Assembly: GCA_030609125.1 (NCBI GenBank)
Contig: JAUWCW010000117.1
Location: 1-6,411 of the forward strand
DNA length: 6,411 bases
Direction: 5' to 3'
From: JAUWCW01 sp030609125 [NCBI: Candidatus Rokuibacteriota bacterium]
GTDB taxonomy: Bacteria; JAUVQV01
Positions within the stretch are counted from its first letter, which is position 1. Each line of letters opens with the position of its first letter. This document shows positions 1 to 5,950 of the stretch, piece by piece. Both the position numbers and the translations under genes were made by a program. Under the pieces are notes generated by a model, which did no database searches, was not told the origin of the DNA, and worked only from the letters and a program-made list of their open reading frames with translations.

Positions 1-1113
1 GGACGCGCGCAGGTCAGTTGCCATCACGGGTGCCGCATTCAGGTGGTCCACACCGCGGGTGACGGCCGTGTTGCCTTCGAGGCGGATATCGGCACCAAGG
101 CGCCGCAGTTCGTGCACATGCATGAACCGGTTCTCGAACACAGTCTCCGTTATCACTCCCAGCCCGCGGGAGACGCTGAGCAGGGCCATGAATTGCGCCT
201 GCATGTCCGTGGGGAAGGCCGGGTACGGTCCGGTCCGGACGTCAACGGACCTGGTTCTTCCAGGACCGCGCACCCGCAGTCCCCCCTCGGCCTCCCCGAT
301 CTCCGCACCCGCCTCCCGCAGCTTGTCAATGACTGCTGAACAGTCCGCCGCCGCCGCTCCCTCTATGATCACGTCCCCACGGGTCATGGCGGCCGCAACC
401 ATGAACGTGCCGGCCTCTATGCGGTCCGGCATGACCCGGTGGTCCATGGTTCCCAGCGCCTCCACACCGCGGATGATAACGGTCCGGGTCCCGGCACCCC
501 TCACGTCGGCCCCCATCGTGTTCAGAGCCTTGGCGAGATCCGCGATTTCCGGCTCGCACGCCGCGTTCTCGATCACCGTCTTGCCCTCGGCCAAGACGGC
601 GGCCATCATGGTGTTCGCCGTGCCCGTCACCGTCGGTGTCTCGAAGAGCACCGGGGCTCCCTTGAGACCGTCGGTCCTGGCCTCGATGTACCCGTGCTCG
701 ATAGCTATCTCCGCACCGAGGGCCCTCATGGCCATCAGGTGAAGATCGACGGGCCTCTCTCCAATGGCACACCCGCCGGGAAGCGAGACCCGGGCCTTTC
801 CCAACCTGGCCAGGAGAGGACCAAGGACAAGGATCGAGGCCCGCATGGTCTTCACCATATCGTAGGGCGCTTCGTCGCCGGTGGGGGGTCCGGTATGCAC
901 TGTCACCTCCCCGCTGCCGTGCGATTCCGCTCCCAGGGCGGCCAGGAGCCGGTGCGTCGTCTCCACGTCCTGGAGCTGCGGCACGTTCCGTATCCGGTGC
1001 TTTCCCGGGGCGAGAAGCGCAGCGGCCATGATGGGCAGGGCGGCGTTCTTGGCACCGCTGATTTTCACCCTTCCCTTGAGCCGGGCGGCCCCGTGAATCA
1101 TGATGCCCCGCAT
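1..1113 (-). CDS. murA: UDP-N-acetylglucosamine 1-carboxyvinyltransferase MurA (C-terminus beyond window)
   Basis: Cytosolic enzyme that transfers enolpyruvate from PEP to UDP-GlcNAc, the first committed step of peptidoglycan synthesis. The window encodes 371 residues in one open frame; E. coli MurA has 419, so about 46 C-terminal residues lie past the left edge. Visible motifs are [10 protein letters not shown] (K22 and N23 by E. coli numbering), KTMRAS (R91), the loop [15 protein letters not shown] with catalytic Cys115, FPTDMQAQF with the catalytic Asp at residue 303, [12 protein letters not shown], and VMATDLRAS at the very edge. The equivalent of E. coli R397 would lie outside the window. 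The loop Cys is the residue alkylated by fosfomycin, so this is the fosfomycin-sensitive form. The start is ATG at 1113, two bases after the prmC stop, with GGAGAGG inside the prmC end; an internal ATG at 1101 is a less well-spaced alternative. Family assignment is very secure. Confidence 0.97.
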   Translation of the reverse strand, partial: MRGIMIHGAARLKGRVKISGAKNAALPIMAAALLAPGKHRIRNVPQLQDVETTHRLLAALGAESHGSGEVTVHTGPPTGDEAPYDMVKTMRASILVLGPLLARLGKARVSLPGGCAIGERPVDLHLMAMRALGAEIAIEHGYIEARTDGLKGAPVLFETPTVTGTANTMMAAVLAEGKTVIENAACEPEIADLAKALNTMGADVRGAGTRTVIIRGVEALGTMDHRVMPDRIEAGTFMVAAAMTRGDVIIEGAAAADCSAVIDKLREAGAEIGEAEGGLRVRGPGRTRSVDVRTGPYPAFPTDMQAQFMALLSVSRGLGVITETVFENRFMHVHELRRLGADIRLEGNTAVTRGVDHLNAAPVMATDLRAS

Positions 1114-1115
1114 CG

Positions 1116-2006
1116 CTAATGCCTCTCCGCCACCATGACCCGTTCCTTCCCCGCCAGATCTCTCCGCACCTCGACCCGACGGAAAGCCCTCTGCTGACAC
1201 GCCATCTTCTCGACACTCCGCCACTGCCCGTCCCCGAATTCAAGAACGAGAAACCCGCCGCTCTTCAGGTGCCCCGGCGCTTCCCGGAGAATCCTTCGGA
1301 TCAGGTCCAGACCGTCCTCGCCCCCGTCAAGGGCCCTTTCCGGATCGTGAAGGCGCACTTCGGGCTGAAGCGCGGCCAGCTCACGGGTGCGAATGTAGGG
1401 CGGGTTCGTAAGAATAGCGTCGAACTGAAGTTTACCGGAAGAGAACGCTCCGAAGAGGTCGCTCCTCTCCAGCCGTATCCTCCCCTCCAGACCGTGACGG
1501 CGCACGTTCCGCCCCGCCACAGCGAGAGCGTCCTCACTGATGTCCACTCCCCACCAGCCCTCACCCGCCACCTCCCGGGCCACGGCGACGATTATGTTGC
1601 CGCTCCCTGTGCCCACATCGGCGACACGGCACCCCGGTCTGAGAAGTTCCGCCGCCGCTTCCACCACCAGTTCCGTTTCCGGCCTCGGTATGAGCACTCT
1701 CCCGTCAACGGAGAAGGTGAGGGACCAGAACTCCCTCTCGCCCAGAAGGTGGGCCAGAGGGACCCGCTCTCCTCGTTTTATCACCTTGCCGCGGAATTCC
1801 GACCCCAGGCCCGGCTCGACGGCATCACCGTCCCGGGAGAAGAGCCGGGACCGGCTGATACCCAGGGACGAGGCGAGAAGAACCTGCGCTTCCAGGTCGG
1901 GCCCCTCAACGCCTCTTTCGGCAAGATACGCCCTTGCCCACCGGAGACTCTCTCCGATGCCGGCAGGCGCCCTGACCCGCTCCTCTTCCCCGGCCCCGGC
2001 CCTCAC
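1116..2006 (-). CDS. prmC: Peptide chain release factor N5-glutamine methyltransferase PrmC (HemK)
   Basis: SAM-dependent methyltransferase that methylates the Gln of the GGQ motif in class I release factors RF1 and RF2, raising peptide-release efficiency. The 296-residue product has the usual length. An N-terminal helical domain (about 15-90, including HLLGEREFW at 86-94) binds the release factor. It is followed by the linker motif IPRPETE (106-112), the SAM-binding motif DVGTGSGN (130-137), an acidic motif I-loop (VDIS, 154-157) and the diagnostic catalytic NPPY (201-204). The conserved [12 protein letters not shown] segment is at 223-234. The GTG start at 2006 overlaps the prfA stop as GTGA, with AGAGGG just upstream; no better start lies nearby. 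The gene ends in TAG, a codon read only by RF1, and murA begins two bases later. Adjacency to its substrate gene prfA is the classic arrangement. Confidence 0.97.
   Translation of the reverse strand: MRAGAGEEERVRAPAGIGESLRWARAYLAERGVEGPDLEAQVLLASSLGISRSRLFSRDGDAVEPGLGSEFRGKVIKRGERVPLAHLLGEREFWSLTFSVDGRVLIPRPETELVVEAAAELLRPGCRVADVGTGSGNIIVAVAREVAGEGWWGVDISEDALAVAGRNVRRHGLEGRIRLERSDLFGAFSSGKLQFDAILTNPPYIRTRELAALQPEVRLHDPERALDGGEDGLDLIRRILREAPGHLKSGGFLVLEFGDGQWRSVEKMACQQRAFRRVEVRRDLAGKERVMVAERH
1122..1128 (-). promoter_or_regulatory. Ribosome binding site of murA, inside prmC
   Basis: GGAGAGG on the minus strand lies 8 bases before the ATG at 1113 and within the last codons of prmC. Its spacing selects this ATG over the one four codons later. 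Because the prmC stop (TAG) falls between this site and the murA start, ribosomes ending prmC cover the murA initiation region, which suggests translational coupling (inference). Confidence 0.7.
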
Positions 2007-3070
2007 GCGTCCCTCTTGCTCAGAGCCAAGCTCTGAAAGTGTGACGCAAGGGCATCGATCATCTCCTTCAGGTCCCCCTCCAGAAAGCCGTCCAGTCGGT
2101 AGAGGGTGACGCCGACCCGATGGTCGGTGACACGGTTCTGGGGAAAGTTGTACGTTCTTACCCTCTCACTCCGGTCGCCGGTTCCTACCATACCCTTGCG
2201 CTCCGAGGCCCTCTGCGCCTCCTGTTCTTCCTCCAGCTGATCCCGGAGCCTTGCCCGGAGTATTCTCATCGCCTTGGCCTTGTTCTTGTGCTGGGATTTC
2301 TCGTCCTGGCAGGTCACGACCAGGCCTGTCGGAACGTGTGTGATCCTCACCGCCGAATCCGTTGTGTTCACGCTCTGCCCACCCGGTCCGGAAGATCGGT
2401 AGACATCCACCCGGATATCTTCGTTGGCGATCTCGATCTCCACGTCCTCAGCCTCGGGAAGGACCGCCACCGTTACCGCAGAGGTGTGAATCCTCCCGCT
2501 CGCTTCGGTGGCGGGGACCCGCTGGACCCGGTGAACTCCGGCTTCGTACTTGAGCCGGCTGTAGGCGCCCTTCCCCTCGATGAGGGCTATGACCTCCTTG
2601 TACCCCCCCACCCCGGTGGCGTTCGTGCTCATCATCTCCACGCGCCAGCCCTGGTCCTCGGCGTATTTGCAGTACATGCGGAAGAGGTCGGCGGCGAAGA
2701 GGGCCGCCTCCTCCCCCCCCGTCCCGGCCCTGATCTCAAGGAAAATGTTCTTCTCGTCGTTGGGGTCCTTCGGCACGAGCAGCTTCCTGAGCTCCTCCTC
2801 GATGGCAACCAACCTTTTCGCCAGCACCGCGAGCTCCTCCTGCGCCAGGGCCCGCAGCTCCGGATCCTTGTCCGCCAGAAGTCCCCTGTTTTCCTCCTCC
2901 TCGGTCTTCGTCTTCTGATACTCACGGTATTTCACGACAACAGGCTCCAGATCGGCCCGTTCCTTCCCGAGTTTACGGTAGACCTGCCAGTCTCCGGCCG
3001 CGTCCGGATCGGAGAGTTTCCTTTCCAGTTCAAGGTACTTCTCCTCTACGCTCCTGAGCTTTTCAAGCAC
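2003..3070 (-). CDS. prfA: Peptide chain release factor 1 (RF1)
   Basis: Class I release factor that reads UAA and UAG in the ribosomal A site and triggers hydrolysis of peptidyl-tRNA. The product has 355 residues; E. coli RF1 has 360. The order is an N-terminal helical/coiled domain (about 1-100, starting with [18 protein letters not shown]), the conserved RAGTGGEEA (114-122), the codon-recognition tripeptide PAT within [14 protein letters not shown] (PAT at about 186-188), which marks RF1 rather than RF2 (SPF), then [10 protein letters not shown] with the catalytic GGQ at 230-232, and the C-terminal [14 protein letters not shown] and RVTDHR motifs. The frame is open further upstream to 3121, but the GTG at 3070 matches the family N-terminus and has GGAGAGGAG 8 bases before it. 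It overlaps the DUF1385 gene by 8 bases and prmC by 4. The gene itself stops with TGA, which RF2 reads. Confidence 0.97.
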   Translation of the reverse strand: MLEKLRSVEEKYLELERKLSDPDAAGDWQVYRKLGKERADLEPVVVKYREYQKTKTEEEENRGLLADKDPELRALAQEELAVLAKRLVAIEEELRKLLVPKDPNDEKNIFLEIRAGTGGEEAALFAADLFRMYCKYAEDQGWRVEMMSTNATGVGGYKEVIALIEGKGAYSRLKYEAGVHRVQRVPATEASGRIHTSAVTVAVLPEAEDVEIEIANEDIRVDVYRSSGPGGQSVNTTDSAVRITHVPTGLVVTCQDEKSQHKNKAKAMRILRARLRDQLEEEQEAQRASERKGMVGTGDRSERVRTYNFPQNRVTDHRVGVTLYRLDGFLEGDLKEMIDALASHFQSLALSKRDA

Positions 3071-3953
3071 CTGCCTTGCTCCTCTCCATTTCCAGGACCG
3101 CCTCGAGAGCCACCACGGCAATTTCGATCTGGTCGTCGTCGGGTGGAAGGGCGGTCATCCTCTGCAACCATCTTCCCGGCGCGCCGACGGCTCCGGCCAG
3201 CCCCGCAGCGCCCGTTTTTCCTCCCGCCTTCACCACTTCGTACGAGATGCCCGCCAGCACGGGCAGCAGCACCACTCGTGAGACGAACTTCGCCCAGATC
3301 GGCCACCCTGACGGTATGAGGCTGAAGAGAAGAATGCCGATGAGCATCACCACCAGGAGGAAGCTGGTGCCGCACCGCGGATGGACGGTGCTGTACCGCC
3401 TGATCTCGTCAACTCTCAGATCCTTTCCCGCCTCGTAGGCCGACACCGTCATGTGCTCCGCGCCGTGATATGCGAAGACCCTGCGTATCTCGCCCCAGCG
3501 CGATATCAGAAAGATGTACAGAACGAAAATCGCGATCCTGAAGATGCCGTCGACGGTGTTGAAAAGCAGACCTTCACCCAGCCCCGGAAAGGCCAGGTGC
3601 ATCCCCCGCGCCATGAGGAGCGGGAGATAGAAGAAAAGCAGAAGCCCTCCACCGAGGCCGAGACAGCTGCTGAGAAGCATGGCCCACCCCCCTCCCTCGT
3701 CGGACTCCTCCTCCAGGGCCTGGGCAACGGAAAAATTCAGGGCTTTCATCCCGACGACGAGAGCGGAAAAGAGCGTGGGCACCCCTCTGATGAACGGGCG
3801 CCGCAACAGCGGTATGCCCGCAGCGACCGGACGCAGGCCGCTGCGGTGAAGGACCATGTCCCCCCCCGGCTTCCTCACCGCCACGGCGAGGGCCCGCGGC
3901 GTTCTCATCATCACTCCCTCGATGACCGCCTGCCCGCCTATGAGCTGCTTCAC
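3063..3953 (-). CDS. DUF1385 family membrane protein (YqhQ-like), function unknown
   Basis: A 296-residue member of the DUF1385 family, annotated as predicted metal-dependent enzymes and including B. subtilis YqhQ (recalled knowledge); no reaction is established to my knowledge. Visible hallmarks are the N-terminal [15 protein letters not shown] (5-19), then hydrophobic segments at about 91-113, 138-152, 198-214 and 226-243, suggesting four membrane spans. Between the second and third are YHGAEHM (162-168) and HPRCGTSF (191-198), rich in His, Glu and Cys that could bind a metal. The C-terminal [20 protein letters not shown] (268-287) is also typical. The start is taken as GTG at 3953, overlapping the thyX stop as GTGA, because the family begins just before [10 protein letters not shown]. 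The frame is open upstream to 4175, but that would overlap thyX by over 220 bases with sequence lacking family similarity. It directly precedes prfA, overlapping it by 8 bases. Confidence 0.92.
   Translation of the reverse strand: MKQLIGGQAVIEGVMMRTPRALAVAVRKPGGDMVLHRSGLRPVAAGIPLLRRPFIRGVPTLFSALVVGMKALNFSVAQALEEESDEGGGWAMLLSSCLGLGGGLLLFFYLPLLMARGMHLAFPGLGEGLLFNTVDGIFRIAIFVLYIFLISRWGEIRRVFAYHGAEHMTVSAYEAGKDLRVDEIRRYSTVHPRCGTSFLLVVMLIGILLFSLIPSGWPIWAKFVSRVVLLPVLAGISYEVVKAGGKTGAAGLAGAVGAPGRWLQRMTALPPDDDQIEIAVVALEAVLEMERSKAGA
3079..3087 (-). promoter_or_regulatory. Ribosome binding site deciding the GTG start of prfA
   Basis: GGAGAGGAG on the minus strand ends 8 bases before the GTG at 3070. It lies inside the last codons of the DUF1385 gene and supports the 355-residue RF1 rather than the longer open frame beginning at 3121. 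Confidence 0.65.
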
Positions 3954-4699
3954 GTCTTCTTTCCAGGCTCTTTCGGTTCGTCGGCAAGGGGCGGCCTCCG
4001 CTCCTGCGACGACCAGTCCCGGTAGGCCTTTCGGACTTCCTTTATCCGCCCGCACGCCAACTCTCCTTCGGGACACCTGCCTCCGACGCATCCCGGCCCG
4101 GCCCGGCTGAAAAGCCTCGGCGCGGCGGCTCTGGCCAGACCCAGCATCATCTCCGCCATCCCCCGTATTTCCCACTGCGCCCTCTGGCAGCAGCGGAGTC
4201 CGAAAAAGTGCCTGAGCTCCCTGGCGTTCATCGTGACGATGATCTTGGTGGCCGCCGCGTTCGGGAGAACGAAGCGAGCGTCCTCGGGGGGCAGTCCCGC
4301 ATCCACAAGTTCCCGGTAGAGGCGGCCCACTTCCTCCACGTGCTCGGTGAAACGTTTCTCCAACCGGCGCTTCCGGGCGACCGAGGGCGGCACGACGTAT
4401 TCGAACTCCTCATCGGCCTTGACGTACCGCTGGCTCTGCTGCGAGTAGGACGCGAGCCTGTGGCGCACCAGCTGGTGGCTCGTCGCGCGTGAGATTCCCT
4501 CTATGCCGAAGGTGAAGACGGCGTGCTCGAGAACCGAGTAGTGCCCGAGCTTCATGATCTTGTCGATCAGCCGCCCCGCCTTTGCGGGCGTCCACCTCTC
4601 TTCAAGCTCGCTGATGCCCACCGGTGAGTAGCAGAGACGGGACGCAAGAGCCACCGTCATTTCGGGATCGGGCGTATGTCGCAGGAGAGCTACTTTCAA
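3950..4699 (-). CDS. thyX: Flavin-dependent thymidylate synthase ThyX
   Basis: FAD-dependent enzyme that makes dTMP from dUMP using methylenetetrahydrofolate and NADPH, releasing THF rather than the DHF produced by ThyA. The product has 249 residues. The ThyX signature RHRX7S is complete as RHRLASYSQQSQRY (79-92), with the active-site Ser at 89. Other family blocks are RLCYS (21-25), GHYSVLEHAVFTF (52-64), PPEDARFVLPNAA (137-149), and NARELRHFFGLRCCQRAQWEIR (beginning at residue 158). A C-terminal tail carries Cys204, Cys209 and Cys216 (GPGCVGGRCPEGELACG). The start must be TTG at 4699: an in-frame stop lies at 4720-4718, no ATG or GTG lies between, and the first ATG is codon 14, inside the conserved MKVALLRHTPDPEM block. 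GGAAAG sits 6 bases upstream. The gene follows rpmE by 69 bases and overlaps the DUF1385 gene as GTGA. Confidence 0.96.
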   Translation of the reverse strand: MKVALLRHTPDPEMTVALASRLCYSPVGISELEERWTPAKAGRLIDKIMKLGHYSVLEHAVFTFGIEGISRATSHQLVRHRLASYSQQSQRYVKADEEFEYVVPPSVARKRRLEKRFTEHVEEVGRLYRELVDAGLPPEDARFVLPNAAATKIIVTMNARELRHFFGLRCCQRAQWEIRGMAEMMLGLARAAAPRLFSRAGPGCVGGRCPEGELACGRIKEVRKAYRDWSSQERRPPLADEPKEPGKKT

Positions 4700-4732
4700 C
4701 GGACGCTTTCCACTGCGTCACCGTGCCTTGAG

Positions 4733-4764
4733 CGGACCTGCCCCTCGGGAAATGTGCCGGTCCG
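4733..4764 (-). other. Possible hairpin between rpmE and thyX
   Basis: Within the 69-base gap between the rpmE stop and the thyX start, CGGACC (4733-4738) and GGTCCG (4759-4764) form a perfect 6-bp inverted repeat around a 20-base loop. There is no following T tract on the minus strand, so it is not a convincing intrinsic terminator. It could be an RNA stabilising or processing element that lets rpmE and thyX accumulate differently, or chance in GC-rich DNA. Confidence 0.25.
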
Positions 4765-4768
4765 GTAT

Positions 4769-4984
4769 CTAGGCTTTCGGTGACGTCTTCTGCTGGTACT
4801 TTTTCCTGAAACGCTCTACCCTTCCCGCGGTGTCGATGAGCTTCTGTTTCCCCGTGAAGAAGGGATGGCACTTGGAACAGATGTCCACTTTGAAACTGGG
4901 TCTGGTCGACCTGGTGTTGATAACCTCCCCGCAGGCGCAGGCAATAACCGCATCCTCATACTTCGGATGGATTCCTTCTTTCAT
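4769..4984 (-). CDS. rpmE: 50S ribosomal protein L31 (zinc-binding C+ type)
   Basis: Small protein of the large ribosomal subunit, on the central protuberance where it bridges to the 30S head. The 71-residue product matches the usual length. It begins [13 protein letters not shown], and carries Cys16 and Cys18 (CACG) plus Cys36 and Cys39 ([13 protein letters not shown]), the four zinc ligands of the C+ form, as in E. coli Rpm[11 protein letters not shown] (54-63) is the typical C-terminal block. The ATG at 4984 has a strong AGGAGG (4992-4997) seven bases upstream. It is the first gene of the leftward unit, with a plausible promoter 37-63 bases before the start, and it ends in TAG. The four-Cys form means no sign here of the zinc-independent paralogue. 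Confidence 0.97.
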   Translation of the reverse strand: MKEGIHPKYEDAVIACACGEVINTRSTRPSFKVDICSKCHPFFTGKQKLIDTAGRVERFRKKYQQKTSPKA

Positions 4985-5008
4985 TCCCTTTCCTCCTCAA
5001 AACTCTCG

Positions 5009-5040
5009 TGGAGGCGTAAAACTATAGCAAAGCACCTCCA
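5009..5040. promoter_or_regulatory. Inverted repeat flanking the rpmE -10 (possible operator)
   Basis: TGGAGG (5009-5014) and CCTCCA (5035-5040) are perfect inverted arms separated by 20 bases, and the leftward -10 hexamer lies between them. The centre-to-centre distance is 26 bases. This may be an operator or a chance pair of purine-rich hexamers; no known regulator motif was recognised. Confidence 0.2.
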
Positions 5041-5047
5041 AAGTCAA
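5021..5047 (-). promoter_or_regulatory. Predicted sigma-70-type promoter of the rpmE-thyX-prfA-murA unit
   Basis: On the minus strand TTGACT (5047-5042) resembles the -35 consensus and TATAGT (5026-5021) the -10. The spacer is 15 bases, shorter than the usual 17, but the -10 is preceded by TGC, giving an extended -10 (TGCTATAGT) that can compensate. Transcription would begin near 5014, leaving a leader of about 30 bases that carries the strong rpmE ribosome binding site. The region is markedly more AT-rich than the surrounding genes. Confidence 0.5.
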
Positions 5048-5056
5048 GTATTTACA

Positions 5057-5086
5057 TTGATATTTCTTCCGCCACGATGGTAGAAT
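5057..5086 (+). promoter_or_regulatory. Predicted promoter of the rightward TIM-barrel/LysM unit
   Basis: TTGATA (5057-5062) and TAGAAT (5081-5086) are separated by 18 bases, a reasonable sigma-70-type arrangement. Transcription would start near 5093, about 20 bases before the ATG at 5114, with AAGGGA (5104-5109) as a possible ribosome binding site. It lies back to back with the leftward promoter; the two -35 hexamers are 9 bases apart, so the divergent units may influence one another. Confidence 0.4.
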
Positions 5087-5113
5087 GCGGCGCGCTTCCA
5101 GGGAAGGGACCAG

Positions 5114-5950
5114 ATGGAGAAGATACCACGGCGTGCCGACAGTACCGGTGTTCCGGTTGCTCCCTCTTCATGTTTTCTACGTATTCACGCTCACATCCCC
5201 CTGCCTTACCTGAGGAGAAAACTCGGAATATTTATCCAAAGGGCCATCGACCCCGAGATATACTTCAACTATCGGACCCTGGAGAAAATGCCCGAGAAAG
5301 AGTATGTAGAACTTGCAGCACTGCTTGAAGAAGCTGGACGTAAGGTGACTATTCACGGACCTTTTTTCGATCTAAGCCCTGGGGCTGTCGACCCCGGGTT
5401 CAGGGCCCTCACCCTGGAGAGATTGAGAGTCGCCCTCGAGAGAGCCCGCCTCTTTCGTCCCGACTGCGTCGTCTTCCACCCCGGCTACGACCCCCTCCGC
5501 TTCGGCAGGCACAGCCACGTCTGGCTCAAGAACAGTATCGGCACCTGGAAGCAGCTCCTTCCCCTGGCGGAGCGGATGCCCTCGACCTGGCTCCTCCTGG
5601 AGAACATCTTTGAGCGCAACCCCGGCACCCTCGCCGAACTCCTGGCAAAACTCCCCTCTCCCCCATTTGGCTTCTGTCTGGACACCGGCCACTTCCAGGT
5701 CTTCTCCGAGGTCCCTCTCTCCGAGTGGTTTGAAGCTCTGGGGCCCTATCTCCGGGAAGTGCACCTGCATGACAACAGCGGCGGGGGAGACGACCACCTC
5801 CCTCCCGGCATGGGGACCTTTGATTTCAGTGATCTTTTCAAGCGCCTTTCCCTGCTGCCCGACAAGGTGATCGGAACTGTCGAGGCCCACAGCGAGGCGG
5901 ACCTCATGCAGAGTCTTGCCTATCTCGGAGACCACGGCATGATGCCATGA
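5114..5950 (+). CDS. Sugar phosphate isomerase/epimerase-like TIM-barrel protein
   Basis: The 278-residue product belongs to the xylose isomerase-like / AP endonuclease 2 TIM-barrel superfamily; the actual substrate is not evident. Candidate metal-binding and active-site residues sit at the ends of successive strands: TIHGPFFDLSPGAVDP (His81), VFHPGYDP (His122), LLENIFERNP (Glu163), CLDTGHFQVF (Asp190, His193), EVHLHDNSGGGDDHLPPG (His217, His219, Asp227, His228) and TVEAH (Glu257). This set matches the divalent-metal site of the superfamily. It may act on a sugar or sugar phosphate or, less likely, on damaged DNA. No signal peptide is seen. The ATG at 5114 is the only usual start upstream of the first barrel strand (IHAHIPLPYL, from residue 24); it leaves about 20 N-terminal residues that look non-conserved. 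It heads the rightward unit, and its stop overlaps the LysM gene as ATGA. Confidence 0.85.
   Translation: MEKIPRRADSTGVPVAPSSCFLRIHAHIPLPYLRRKLGIFIQRAIDPEIYFNYRTLEKMPEKEYVELAALLEEAGRKVTIHGPFFDLSPGAVDPGFRALTLERLRVALERARLFRPDCVVFHPGYDPLRFGRHSHVWLKNSIGTWKQLLPLAERMPSTWLLLENIFERNPGTLAELLAKLPSPPFGFCLDTGHFQVFSEVPLSEWFEALGPYLREVHLHDNSGGGDDHLPPGMGTFDFSDLFKRLSLLPDKVIGTVEAHSEADLMQSLAYLGDHGMMP

Noticed and set aside
281-286. Run of six C bases in murA as a possible frameshift
   Set aside because: Translation reads [12 protein letters not shown] through the run and the conserved FPTDMQAQF motif follows in the same frame.
326-1243. A 305-codon minus-strand open frame overlapping murA in another frame
   Set aside because: Arg/Gly/His-rich shadow of murA; the murA frame carries all family motifs and runs uninterrupted to the edge.
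1119-2036. A 305-codon plus-strand open frame opposite prmC
   Set aside because: It is exactly antisense to prmC, whose NPPY and SAM motifs are intact; the translation is low-complexity and unlike any family.
2713-2720. Run of eight C bases in prfA as a possible frameshift
   Set aside because: The reading frame gives the intact conserved RAGTGGEEA motif across the run and continues correctly on both sides.
2120-3319. A 399-codon open frame on the plus strand opposite prfA and the end of the DUF1385 gene
   Set aside because: It is antisense to the clear RF1 gene and its product has no recognisable motif. High GC content yields long antisense open frames.
3954-4175. N-terminal extension of the DUF1385 protein to an upstream start
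   Set aside because: It would overlap thyX by over 220 bases, and the extra residues are Arg/Gly-rich and unlike the family, which begins near [10 protein letters not shown].
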